A program made the translations under genes and the position numbers. The notes under the pieces are model-generated. The model had not been told where the DNA came from. It was given only the letters and a program-made list of their open reading frames with translations, and did no database searches. Positions 50,732-58,771 of a DNA stretch of 64,000 nt are shown in pieces. How positions within the stretch are numbered: the stretch's first letter is position 1; each line of letters begins with the position of its first letter. Origin of the DNA: Kitasatospora purpeofusca (lineage in GTDB: Bacteria; Actinomycetota; Actinomycetes; Streptomycetales; Streptomycetaceae); assembly GCF_000718025.1 (NCBI RefSeq), contig NZ_JODS01000022.1, forward strand, positions 164,810 to 228,809. The letters run 5' to 3'.

Positions 50732-50818
50732 CGTCCGCTCGTCGTCCGCGCCGGCGGGTCGATCGTCACGACCGCATGCTTCGCCTGCTCGAACAACGCG
50801 TTCCCCATCCCCGGCGGC

Positions 50819-50841
50819 TGTCAGCGAGATGACACATCATA
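50819..50841 (-). promoter_or_regulatory. Candidate promoter/operator of caspase-GHKL gene
   Basis: A palindrome TGTCA-N6-TGACA spans 50819-50834, and on the minus strand a TATGAT -10-like hexamer (complement of atcata, 50836-50841) lies just upstream of it. This is about 90 bp before the start codon. A repressor bound at the palindrome would cover the transcription start. No -35 box is clear. Confidence 0.4.
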
Positions 50842-50868
50842 GGTCGCTCCGCCGGGGCCGCCGAGTCG

Positions 50869-51231
50869 TCATGCGGCGAGGTCGTACCGCCTGCCGGGGC
50901 GCGGGCGGCGCGGGGCCGTGAGGAGGGCGGCGGCGAGGGCGGCCGCGGTGAGGACGAGGACGTGGGCGGCCTCGGCGGCCGGGGCGGCGAGGTCGAGGGC
51001 GCCGTGCCGGTGTTCGACGAAGCCGTTGTGGAAGAGCCAGGCCGCCGGGCCGATCAGCGCGGCGGCGGAGGGACGGGATCGGCCGCCGACCGCGGCACAG
51101 AGGGCGGCGTAGGCGGCGAGCGCGACCCAGGTGGGGCGGAGCTCGCCGAGGAGCGCGAGGGCCGGCAGCAGGGCGGCGGACGCGGTGAGGGCGACCGCGG
51201 CGGACATCGAGGGGACGAGGCGCGCGGTCAT
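50869..51231 (-). CDS. Small integral membrane protein, unknown function
   Basis: A 120-residue protein with about four hydrophobic segments (SAAVALTASAALLPALALLG, WVALAAYAALCAAVGG, AALIGPAAWLFHNGF, VLVLTAAALAAALL) and a basic end APRRPRPGRR. ATG 51231 overlaps the universal stress protein stop (ATGA), so it is co-translated with it. The sequence FHNGFVEHRHG has His residues next to the membrane, which might bind metal or heme, but no family is recognised. It has no obvious tie to the caspase-like gene downstream. Confidence 0.7.
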   Translation of the reverse strand: MTARLVPSMSAAVALTASAALLPALALLGELRPTWVALAAYAALCAAVGGRSRPSAAALIGPAAWLFHNGFVEHRHGALDLAAPAAEAAHVLVLTAAALAAALLTAPRRPRPGRRYDLAA

Positions 51232-51782
51232 ACCGTCACCGTCAGGCGGGTCCGGGGGTGGCGCTCCATGGCCTCCAGTTCGCGCTGGAGCGGCGGTTTC
51301 GGGACAGCGAGCACCGGGCACGTGGCGTGCCGGACGCAGTAGGCGGTGATCGACGGGTGCAGGGCGCGGGCGAGCAGGCCGCGGGGGCCGGCGCCGAGGA
51401 CGAGCAGGTCGTCCGGTCGGTCGGCGCAGCGGACCAGGGCCTGCCCGGTCTCGCCGCGGACGGCGACGCTACGCAGCCGCACGCCCGGCCGGGTGCCGCC
51501 GAAGGCCTGGTCGAGGGCTTCGCGCAGTCGGGTCGCGGCCGCGTCGCGGCAGGCGGAGAGGAGCGGCGGGCAGGGTGACCGGCGGTAGCCGAACTCGCCC
51601 CCGACCGGGGTCCAGCAGTGCACGGCGAGCACCTCGGCATCGAGCCGGCGGGCCTCGGCGACGGCGCGGTGCAGGGCGGCGAGGCTGCCGAGCGAGCCGC
51701 TGACGCCGACCACGATCCGACCCCGGCCGTCGTCCTCGGGCGCCCACGACCCGTTGGGGAGGGCTGTCGGCTCGTCCACCAT
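51228..51782 (-). CDS. Universal stress protein (UspA family), single domain
   Basis: A 184-residue protein. The fold starts RIVVGVSGSLGSLAALHRAV and has VLAVHCWTPVGG, then the nucleotide-binding loop region LVLGAGPRGLLARALHPSIT and CPVLAVP. The ATP-binding pattern G-x2-G-x9-G(S/T) is altered at its last Gly (Pro in HPSI), so ATP binding is uncertain. Usp proteins respond to hypoxia and other stress. GGAAGGA is upstream of ATG 51782. It is co-translated with the small membrane protein and lies 151 bp beyond the TetR gene. Confidence 0.88.
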   Translation of the reverse strand: MVDEPTALPNGSWAPEDDGRGRIVVGVSGSLGSLAALHRAVAEARRLDAEVLAVHCWTPVGGEFGYRRSPCPPLLSACRDAAATRLREALDQAFGGTRPGVRLRSVAVRGETGQALVRCADRPDDLLVLGAGPRGLLARALHPSITAYCVRHATCPVLAVPKPPLQRELEAMERHPRTRLTVTV

Positions 51783-51933
51783 GGCGCTGTCCGTCCTTCC
51801 GAACCGGTCACCGGTCGCTGATGACCGGTGTCGTCGGTGCCAGCCGAGCCCGGCGGAGGGCAGAGGGGCGGTTCGTTGACGGAGCTCTGACGCGGGCGGG
51901 GCCGGTCCGTACGGGTTCCTGACGCGGGGGCGG

Positions 51934-52674
51934 TCAGGCAGTGGGTGGCGCCTCCGCCCGTGCGTCGGCCGCCCAGAGTTCGGCGAACATCCGGTCCAAC
52001 CGCTCCTCGCCGACCGGCGGGACGGGCAGCGGGTGGGCGGCCCGGGTGCGGAAGCCGTCGAGCAGCAGCGCGAGGTGGCGGCGCCACAGGTCGGGGCGCA
52101 GCTCGGTGGCCGCGGGCAGGACCCGGCAGAGCGCGCCGAACACGAACAGCAGGTCCATGGTGGTGACGTCGGCGCGCATGGTGCCCTGCTCCTGCGCGCG
52201 GGCGACCAGCGAGCCGACCGTCGCGGCGTTGCGCCGACTGATCCCGAGCAGCCCCGGGACGGTCGGGACGGCCCGGGTGACCAGGTCGTTGATCCCCCGG
52301 TCCGCGGCGACCAGTTCGAGGATCCGCTCGAAGTAGCACTCGATCGCGCTCCAGGCGTCCTCGGTGGCCAGCGCCTCGTCCACGGCCTCGGCGAGCAGGT
52401 TCGCGGCGTTCGCGAAGACCTCGCCGACCAGGGCCTGGCGGGTCGGGAAGTGCCGGTAGAGGGTGGCGTTGCCGACGCCCGCCTCCTTGGCGATCTGGTC
52501 GAGCGGCACCTCCAGCCCGTGCCGCGCGAACAGGTCGCGGGCGGTGGCGAGCAGGAGGTCGCGGTTGCGCCGCGCGTCGAGCCGCAACCGCGCGGGGGGA
52601 CGAGGACCACCACCGGGAGCGCCGGAACCACCGGGACCGTCAAGAGCGCCGAGGCCCGTCCTGCTCACTGCCAT
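51934..52674 (-). CDS. TetR-family transcriptional regulator
   Basis: A 246-residue regulator. After a Gly/Pro-rich leader of about 30 residues the helix-turn-helix runs NRDLLLATARDLFARHGLEV, then PLDQIAKEAGVGNATLYRHF and PTRQALVGEVF. The C-terminal ligand/dimer domain (about 95-215) is variable, as usual. ATG 52674 is the given start, although a start nearer residue 28 cannot be excluded. The nearest divergent gene, a secreted binding protein at 52894, is the best candidate target besides itself; a 14-nt palindrome lies in between. Confidence 0.88.
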   Translation of the reverse strand: MAVSRTGLGALDGPGGSGAPGGGPRPPARLRLDARRNRDLLLATARDLFARHGLEVPLDQIAKEAGVGNATLYRHFPTRQALVGEVFANAANLLAEAVDEALATEDAWSAIECYFERILELVAADRGINDLVTRAVPTVPGLLGISRRNAATVGSLVARAQEQGTMRADVTTMDLLFVFGALCRVLPAATELRPDLWRRHLALLLDGFRTRAAHPLPVPPVGEERLDRMFAELWAADARAEAPPTA

Positions 52675-52807
52675 GCCCCGACCCTAACAACGCGGGAGGC
52701 CGCCGCCCGCCCGGCCCCGGACGGGTGGCCTGGGCACCACCGGAGGAAGAACAGGTGGTGGTGAGGGGGCCGGAGGAGCGGGCCCGACCTGCCGTGACGC
52801 CGCGCAT

Positions 52808-52821
52808 CCCAGGGTCCTGGG
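52808..52821. promoter_or_regulatory. Palindrome in TetR divergent region
   Basis: cccagg-gt-cctggg, 14 nt, in the 219-bp region between the TetR gene and the divergent secreted-protein gene. A short perfect palindrome beside a TetR gene is a possible operator, though CG-rich chance matches are common here. Confidence 0.3.
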
Positions 52822-52893
52822 GGCTTTCGGGCGCCGGACGGGCGGCTCCAGGATGCCGATGACCGCACCGTCCCCCGACCGGGAGTCCACCCC

Positions 52894-53979
52894 ATGCTTC
52901 GCCTCGCCGCCCGGGCCGCCTCGGCCCTCGCCCTGGCCTCCGCACTGGCCCTCGCCGTCACCACCCCCGCCCTCGCCGACCCGCCGCAGCCGGCCGCGAC
53001 CGACCTCGTCGGGGTGGGGTCGGGAATCTCCGAGGCGGTGCTCAACCAGCTCTCCACCGACTACAACGCCGCGCTGACCGCCGCCGGGGACACCACCTCG
53101 CCCCGGCTGTACAGCTGGGACTCGACCGGGAACCGGCAGATCACGCCCAAGACCGGGGCGGACACGATCGGCCGACCCGACCGGAGCAACGCGGGCGTCA
53201 TCGCCCTGAACTCCACCACCAGCCGCACGGTCGACTTCGCCCGCAGCTCCCGCGTGCCGCAGATCTCCGACCCCACCTCCGACCTGTTCGTGGCCATGGC
53301 CAAGGACGCGATCAGCTGGGCCGCCCCGGCCGGCGGGTACGCGCCGGCCAACCTGACCACGACCCAGCTGTCCGACATCTACAACTGCTACAAGACCAAC
53401 TGGCGGCAGATCGACCCGGCGCTGCCCGATGCCCCCATCGTCCCGGTGCTGGCCGGCCACCTTCTCGTGGACCGGAACGGTGTCGACGGCGCGCCGATGG
53501 ACTCGTCCAGCTTCTTCCTCCGCGCCATCAACTACCAGCCCTCGTACCTCGGTTCCTTCGGGGACCGCTCCTGCGTCCGGGTCGTCGAGCGCGGCGAGCA
53601 GGGCACCGACCCGGTCCTGCACGACCCCGGCGCCCTCGTGCCCTACTCCGTCGGCCGCTACGTCGACCAGGCGTACTACGGGCACACCCGGCCGGGGGAC
53701 GACCCGGGTGTGCTCACCGTGCGCGGCATCGACGGGATCTCGGCGCTGGACCCGGTGAACCGCCGGATCCAGTCCGTGTTCGTCAGCACCAAGTACGGGA
53801 ACGTTCTCTGGAACACGGTGCGCGCCACCGAGTGGAACAGCACGGACGCGCACGGCACCGCGCTGCGCGCCGTCTTCGGCCAGAACGGGTGGATCTGCCG
53901 GAACGGCGCGGCCACCCTCCGCGGCCGCGGCTTCCTCCCGCTGCCGACCGGTGCCTGCGGTTCCAACATCCACAACTGA
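52894..53979 (+). CDS. Secreted PBP-like (PstS-superfamily) substrate-binding protein
   Basis: A 361-residue exported protein with a classic signal peptide ending near ALADPP. The mature part has DLVGVGSGISEAVLNQLSTDYN, RPDRSNAGVIALNSTTSRTV DFAR-type and VAMAKDAISWAAP segments, and LTTTQLSDIYNCYKTNWRQI, the pattern of phosphate-binding PstS relatives. It lacks a lipobox Cys and so is probably released or wall-associated. No permease genes are nearby. Cysteines near 170, 227 and at the end (about 346, 358) suggest disulfides. Ligand unknown. A strong hairpin follows. Confidence 0.82.
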   Translation: MLRLAARAASALALASALALAVTTPALADPPQPAATDLVGVGSGISEAVLNQLSTDYNAALTAAGDTTSPRLYSWDSTGNRQITPKTGADTIGRPDRSNAGVIALNSTTSRTVDFARSSRVPQISDPTSDLFVAMAKDAISWAAPAGGYAPANLTTTQLSDIYNCYKTNWRQIDPALPDAPIVPVLAGHLLVDRNGVDGAPMDSSSFFLRAINYQPSYLGSFGDRSCVRVVERGEQGTDPVLHDPGALVPYSVGRYVDQAYYGHTRPGDDPGVLTVRGIDGISALDPVNRRIQSVFVSTKYGNVLWNTVRATEWNSTDAHGTALRAVFGQNGWICRNGAATLRGRGFLPLPTGACGSNIHN

Positions 53980-53986
53980 CGCGCGT

Positions 53987-54026
53987 CGTCGGCCCCGGGC
54001 ACGGCACACCGTGCCCGGGGCCGACG
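53987..54026. terminator. Bidirectional hairpin terminator
   Basis: A perfect 18-bp inverted repeat with loop caca between the convergent secreted-protein and narK genes. Confidence 0.88.
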
Positions 54027-54035
54027 GCGTCCCGC

Positions 54036-55406
54036 TCAGCGCCGGGCGCCCGGGCGGAGCCAGACGGCCCAGGTGAGGGCGGAGCAGCACAGGTAGGCGA
54101 CCAGGAAGGCCAGGTAGGCGTCGTCGCCGGTACCGGTGCTGAGGAAGGACTGCCGGAAGGCCAGGTTGACCAGCACCCCGCCGAAGGCGCCGATCGCGCC
54201 GGCCAGGCCGATCAGCGCGGCGGTGCGGCGGCGGGCGGTGGCCTCGGTGGCGGCCGGGTCGGCGCCGTCAGCGACGGCCAGGCGGGCCCGGCCCTCGTAG
54301 TGGGCGGGGATCATCTTGTACGTCGAGCCGTTGCCGATGCCGCTGAGCACGAACAGCGCGATGAAGCCGGAGAGGAAGAGCGGCAGCGAGCCGGCCCGGG
54401 AGGCGGCCAGGACGACGGCGGTGCCGGCGCCCATCGCGACGAAGGTGACCAGGGTGACCCAGGGGCCGCCCCAGCGGTCGGCGAGCCTGCCGCCGACGGG
54501 CCGCAGCAGGGAGCCGAGCAGCGGGCCCAGGAAGGTGAGCGCGGCGGCCTTGACCGGGGTGTCGAAGCGGTCGTGGAACTGCACCTGGAGCACCTGGCCG
54601 AAGGCGAACCCGAAGCCGATGAACGAGCCGAAGGTGCCGATGTACAGGGTGGAGACGGCCCAGCCGTAGGGGTCGCGGGCGACCTCGCGCAGCGAGCGGT
54701 CGGCGGGGGCGCCGGGTTCCCGGGGCGGGGTCGGCAGGTTGTCCATCCGGCGCCAGGCGAGCGCGGCGGCGGCCAGGATCAGCGGCAGGTAGATCAGCGG
54801 CAGCAGCCGGGGGTGGGCGGCGCCGGCGGTGGCGAGCACCAGCAGGCCGAGCAACTGCACGGCGGGGACGCCGAGGTTGCCGCCGCCGGCGTTGACGCCG
54901 AGGGCCCAGCCCTTGAGGCGGTGCGGGTAGAAGGAGTTGATGTTGGCCATCGAGGAGGCGAAGTTGCCGCCGCCGACACCGGCGACGCAGGCCACCGCGA
55001 GCAGGGTGCCGTAGGAGACGCCGGGGGTGAGGACGAGCGCCGCCAGGCCGGTCGGGACCAGCAGCAGCAGCGCGCTGACCACTGTCCAGGTGCGGCCGCC
55101 GAACCGGGCCACGGCGTAGGTGTAGGGCAGCCGGAGCAGTCCGCCGAGCGCGGTGGGGAGCGCGGTCAGGGTGAACTTGCCGGCCGGGTCGATGTGGTAC
55201 TGCGGGCCGAGGAAGAGCACCAGGACGGACCACAGGCTCCAGACCGAGAAGCCTATGTGCTCGGAGAGGACGGACAGGATCAGGTTGCGGCGGGCCGTAC
55301 GGGCACCGGTGCGCTCCCAGAACTCGCGGTCCTCCGGGTCCCAGTGGGTGAGGGTGGGGGCGCCGGCCGTCCGCCGGGCCGGTCGGGTGCCGAGGGCGGT
55401 GGTCAT
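54036..55406 (-). CDS. narK: Nitrate/nitrite transporter, NarK family
   Basis: A 456-residue MFS protein with twelve spans. The nitrate signature is present in the first half as VGGGNFASSMANINSFYP, and the second half has GPLLGSLLRPVGGRLADRWG. The N-terminus WDPEDREFWERTGARTARRN is the usual actinobacterial NarK entry. It imports nitrate or exchanges nitrite for the adjacent nitrite reductase. ATG 55406 has AAGGAGGAG upstream and overlaps the nirD stop (ATGA), so the transporter is coupled to the reductase genes. Confidence 0.93.
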   Translation of the reverse strand: MTTALGTRPARRTAGAPTLTHWDPEDREFWERTGARTARRNLILSVLSEHIGFSVWSLWSVLVLFLGPQYHIDPAGKFTLTALPTALGGLLRLPYTYAVARFGGRTWTVVSALLLLVPTGLAALVLTPGVSYGTLLAVACVAGVGGGNFASSMANINSFYPHRLKGWALGVNAGGGNLGVPAVQLLGLLVLATAGAAHPRLLPLIYLPLILAAAALAWRRMDNLPTPPREPGAPADRSLREVARDPYGWAVSTLYIGTFGSFIGFGFAFGQVLQVQFHDRFDTPVKAAALTFLGPLLGSLLRPVGGRLADRWGGPWVTLVTFVAMGAGTAVVLAASRAGSLPLFLSGFIALFVLSGIGNGSTYKMIPAHYEGRARLAVADGADPAATEATARRRTAALIGLAGAIGAFGGVLVNLAFRQSFLSTGTGDDAYLAFLVAYLCCSALTWAVWLRPGARR

Positions 55407-55813
55407 GCCCGCTCCTCCTTCCGGGAGTTCCGAGGGTTCGGGGAGTCGGCCGCCGCGGCGCAGTCGGCCGCCGCGGCGCGGACCGGCCACCGGCGGAGCA
55501 CCGCGGGGGTGCCGTCGGGGGCGGTGTCCTCGTCCAGGCAGCGGCCGTCGATGAGGTCGAAGGTCTGCTTGTACATCGGCGAGGCGAGCGTCGGCCGGCC
55601 CGAGCGGCTGCCGAGCAGACCGCGGGAGAGCACGTGCGCGCCGCTGAACGGGTCGCGGTTGTCGACGGCGTACAGCGCGCCGGAGCGGTCGAGGAACAGG
55701 GCCACCTGGGTGTCGGCGGGGGGCAGCAGGACGGCGACGCCGCGGCCGGGTTGCAGGTCGTCGAGGCTGCAGACGGGCTGCCAGCGGGTGCCGTCGTGGA
55801 TCTCCACGGTCAC
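55403..55813 (-). CDS. nirD: Nitrite reductase (NADH) small subunit
   Basis: A 136-residue Rieske-fold protein: QPVCSLDDLQPGRGVAVLLP, VALFLDRSGALYAVDNRDPF, SGAHVLSRGLLGSRSGRPTL, ASPMYKQTFDLIDGRCLDE. As in other NirD proteins, the iron-sulfur ligands of true Rieske proteins are missing, which is normal. It assists NirB in six-electron nitrite reduction to ammonium. GTG 55813 overlaps the nirB stop (GTGA). The Ala-rich tail beyond residue 115 is an extension. Confidence 0.92.
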   Translation of the reverse strand: MTVEIHDGTRWQPVCSLDDLQPGRGVAVLLPPADTQVALFLDRSGALYAVDNRDPFSGAHVLSRGLLGSRSGRPTLASPMYKQTFDLIDGRCLDEDTAPDGTPAVLRRWPVRAAAADCAAAADSPNPRNSRKEERA

Positions 55814-58428
55814 TTGGCGAGCACCTCCAGTCGGGGTCCGGCCACGAGGACCGGGGCGGGGGCGGGGAGGACGTGGCCGTCCTCGTCGGGGCGGGCGGGG
55901 CGGATCTGGCCGCGTTCGGGGACGAAGGTGACGGCCGGGTCGGGGGTGCCGGGAGCGTTGACGAAGGAGGCGAAGCGGCGGAGCCGGTCCGGGTCGGCCA
56001 GCGTAGCGGCCCACTCGTCCTGGTAGGAATCGATGTGGCGGGCCATCAGGGCGTCGAGTTCGGCGGCGATGCCGAGCGCGTCGTCGAGGACGACCGCGCG
56101 CAGGTGGTCGAGGCCGCCGTCGAGCCGCTCCAGCCAGACCGAGGTGCGCTCCAGCCGGTCGGCGGTGCGGATGTAGAACATCAGGTAGCGGTCGACGGTG
56201 CGGATCAGCGTCTCGCGGTCCAGGTCGGCGGCGAGCAGGTCGGCGTGCCGGGGCGTGGTGCCGCCGTTGCCGCCGACGTAGAGGTTCCAGCCGGCGGAGG
56301 TGGCGATGATGCCGAAGTCCTTGCTCCGCGCCTCGGCGCACTCGCGGGCGCAGCCGGAGACCGCCGACTTGAGCTTGTGCGGGGAGCGCAACCCCCGGTA
56401 GCGCAGCTCCAGTTCGATGGCCAGGCCGACCGAGTCCTGGACGCCGTAGCGGCACCAGGTCTCGCCGACGCAGGACTTCACGGTGCGCAGCGCCTTGCCG
56501 TAGGCGTGGCCGGACTCGAAGCCGGCCTCCACCAACCTGGCCCAGATGGCGGGGAGCTGGTCGACCCCGGCGCCGAACAGGTCGATCCGCTGGCCGCCGG
56601 TGATCTTGGTGTAGAGGCCGAAGTCGCGGGCCACCTCGCCGATCGCGATCAGGCCGTCCGGGGTGATCTCGCCGCCGGGCACCCGGGGCACCACCGAATA
56701 GGAGCCGTTGCGCTGGAGGTTGGCGAGGAAGTGGTCGTTGGAGTCCTGGAGGGCGGCCTGTTCGCCGTCCAGGATGTGGCCGTTGGAGAGGCTGGCCAGG
56801 ATCGAGGCGACGGTCGGCTTGCAGATGTCGCAGCCCTCGCCGGTGCCGTGCCGGTCGACCAGCGCGGAGAACGTGGTGATGCCGGTGACCAGGACGATCT
56901 CGTACAACTCGGCGCGGCTCTGCGGAAAGTGCTCGCACAGGCCGGTCCCCACCTCGGCCCCGGTGGCGGCGAGTTCCTCGGTGACGACGGTGGTGAGCTG
57001 CTTGAGGCAGCTGCCGCAGCCGGTGCCGGCCCGGGTGCACTTCCTGACGGCGGCGACGCTTTCGCAGCCCTGCTCGTGGACGGCGGCGCGCACGGCGCCC
57101 TGGGTGACGTTGTGGCAGGAGCAGAGCACCGCGTCGTCGGGCAGCGCGATCGGGCCGGCGGCGGCGGACCCGGCGGGCAGCACCAGCTGTTCGGGCGGGA
57201 CGGTAAGCGGGCGGCCGGCCGTCGCCAGCGCGCGCAGGGTGCCGTAGGCGTCGGTGTCGCCGACCAGGACGCCGCCGCGCAGGGCCCCGTCGGCGCCGAT
57301 CACCAGCTTGCGGTAGACGCCCAGCCGGCCGTCGCTGTAGAGCACGTCGAGCGCGCCCTCGGCGGTGCCGTGCGGGTCGCCGAAACTGGCGACGTCGACG
57401 CCGAGCAGTTTGAGCCTGGTCGAGGTGTCGGCGCCGGTGAAGCCGGGGCCGGGCCGGCCGGCGAGTGCGCGGGCGGCCGTCTCGGCCATCTGGTAGCCGG
57501 GGGCGACCAGTCCGTAGACCCGGCCGTCGGCGGCCTGGGCGCACTCGCCGATGGCGAGGACGGCCGGATCCTCGGTGCGGCAGTGCTCGTCGACCACGAT
57601 GCCGCCGCGCGGGCCGACCGCCAGGCCGCAGTCCCGGGCAAGCCGGTCGCGGGGGCGGACGCCGGCGGAGAACACCACCAGGTCGGCGGCGAGTTCGCGG
57701 CCGTCGGAGAGGAGCAGGCCGCGCACCGCGCCGTCCGGGCCGGTGGCGACCCCGCTCGCGGCGGCGGCGGTGTGGACGGTGACACCGAGCTCCTCGATCC
57801 TGCGCCGGAGCAGTCGGCCGCCGCCCTCGTCGACCTGGACGGCCATCAGGCGGGGGGCGAACTCGACCACGTGGGTGGTGAGTCCCGTCGCCCGCAGCGC
57901 GCCGGCCGCCTCCAGTCCGAGCAGGCCGCCGCCGACCACGATGCCGGTGCCGCCGCCCGCCACCACGGCCCTCGTCGCGTCGGCGCGGATCGCGTCGAGG
58001 TCCTCGACGGTGCGGTAGACGTGGCAGCCGGCGGCGTCCCGGCCGGGCACGGGCGGCACGAACGGGGCCGAACCGGTGGCCAGCACCAGGTCGTCGTAGC
58101 GCAGTCGGGCGCCGGAGCGGGTGGTGACGGTGCGGGCGGCGCGGTCGACGGCGGTCACCGGGTCGCCGAGGCGCAGCTCGATGCCGTGCTCGGCGAGGAA
58201 GCCGGGCGGGCAGAGCGTGAGGTCCTCGGGCGTGCGGCCGTCGAAGAGGGAGCTGAGGTGGACGCGGTCGTAGGCGGGGCGGGGCTCCTCGGCGAGCACG
58301 GTGACCCGCCGGCGCCGGGCGCCGGGCTGCTCGGTCCAGGCCTCCAGGAAGCGCTGGCCGACCATGCCGTGGCCGACCAGGACGAGGTCCAGCGGCGGCT
58401 CGGGCGGCTCGGCCGGGTGGGACGTCAT
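55810..58428 (-). CDS. nirB: Assimilatory nitrite reductase (NADH) large subunit
   Basis: An 872-residue siroheme enzyme. The FAD/NAD part (about 12-380) has LVLVGHGMVGQRFLEAW, GGGLLGLEAAGAL and VVFSAGVRPRDRLA. A BFD-like [2Fe-2S] domain (about 435-490) has CSCHNV and CTRAGTGCGSC. The siroheme/[4Fe-4S] part carries CVGETWCRYG and VSGCARECAEA, giving four cluster cysteines. It reduces nitrite to ammonium with NAD(P)H in the cytoplasm. Start ATG 58428. The upstream region has a hexamer repeat and motifs near the divergent nnaR gene, which likely regulates it. Confidence 0.95.
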   Translation of the reverse strand: MTSHPAEPPEPPLDLVLVGHGMVGQRFLEAWTEQPGARRRRVTVLAEEPRPAYDRVHLSSLFDGRTPEDLTLCPPGFLAEHGIELRLGDPVTAVDRAARTVTTRSGARLRYDDLVLATGSAPFVPPVPGRDAAGCHVYRTVEDLDAIRADATRAVVAGGGTGIVVGGGLLGLEAAGALRATGLTTHVVEFAPRLMAVQVDEGGGRLLRRRIEELGVTVHTAAAASGVATGPDGAVRGLLLSDGRELAADLVVFSAGVRPRDRLARDCGLAVGPRGGIVVDEHCRTEDPAVLAIGECAQAADGRVYGLVAPGYQMAETAARALAGRPGPGFTGADTSTRLKLLGVDVASFGDPHGTAEGALDVLYSDGRLGVYRKLVIGADGALRGGVLVGDTDAYGTLRALATAGRPLTVPPEQLVLPAGSAAAGPIALPDDAVLCSCHNVTQGAVRAAVHEQGCESVAAVRKCTRAGTGCGSCLKQLTTVVTEELAATGAEVGTGLCEHFPQSRAELYEIVLVTGITTFSALVDRHGTGEGCDICKPTVASILASLSNGHILDGEQAALQDSNDHFLANLQRNGSYSVVPRVPGGEITPDGLIAIGEVARDFGLYTKITGGQRIDLFGAGVDQLPAIWARLVEAGFESGHAYGKALRTVKSCVGETWCRYGVQDSVGLAIELELRYRGLRSPHKLKSAVSGCARECAEARSKDFGIIATSAGWNLYVGGNGGTTPRHADLLAADLDRETLIRTVDRYLMFYIRTADRLERTSVWLERLDGGLDHLRAVVLDDALGIAAELDALMARHIDSYQDEWAATLADPDRLRRFASFVNAPGTPDPAVTFVPERGQIRPARPDEDGHVLPAPAPVLVAGPRLEVLAK

Positions 58429-58771
58429 GCGTGACTCCTCGGGTGGTGCGGGGGCTGGGGGCGGGCTGGTTGTGGGGTGTGGAGGCAGAGGCGGGGTCGG
58501 GGGGCGGGGGCCGGTTCGGGTTCGGGTTCGGGTTCGGGTTCGGGTTCGGTGGTCCCGCTCACCGGTGCCCCGGGGTCGTGCCGAGAAATTTCGCCGGTGG
58601 TCGTTTCGCCGCCGGGTCCGCCGTGTTGCGCCCGCGGTACGCCTGCCTCACACCCGGCACCGCCCGACGTGCGGCTTCGGACATCCCCCGTAACGGGAGC
58701 GGCCGCTTCGCTAACTCCGGGGAGACGGACGGGCAATCAGCCCGTAACGAGCGGCCCGCACCCTTTCGGCC
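58429..58771. promoter_or_regulatory. nirB-nnaR divergent control region
   Basis: 343 bp without a gene. Two direct copies of CCCGTAACG(GG)AGCGGCC lie at 58687-58704 and 58741-58756, near the nnaR start. The repeats are candidate sites for NnaR or GlnR; exact GlnR a/b-site spacing was not found. Closer to nirB is a perfect hexamer array (58513-58548). Between them a less GC-rich segment (58565-58650) could hold the nirB promoter. Confidence 0.5.
58513..58548. repeat. Hexanucleotide microsatellite (GGTTCG)6
   Basis: Six perfect copies of GGTTCG, 85 bp before the nirB start, in its leader or promoter. Confidence 0.95.

Noticed and set aside
46670..50842. Long plus-strand frame opposite the caspase-GHKL gene, 1390 codons
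   Set aside because: An antisense artefact of high GC. It has no motif, whereas the minus strand has catalytic and ATP-binding motifs in order.
55403..55813. NirD lacking Rieske cysteine/histidine ligands, taken as a broken protein
   Set aside because: NirD small subunits normally lack these ligands, so this is expected.
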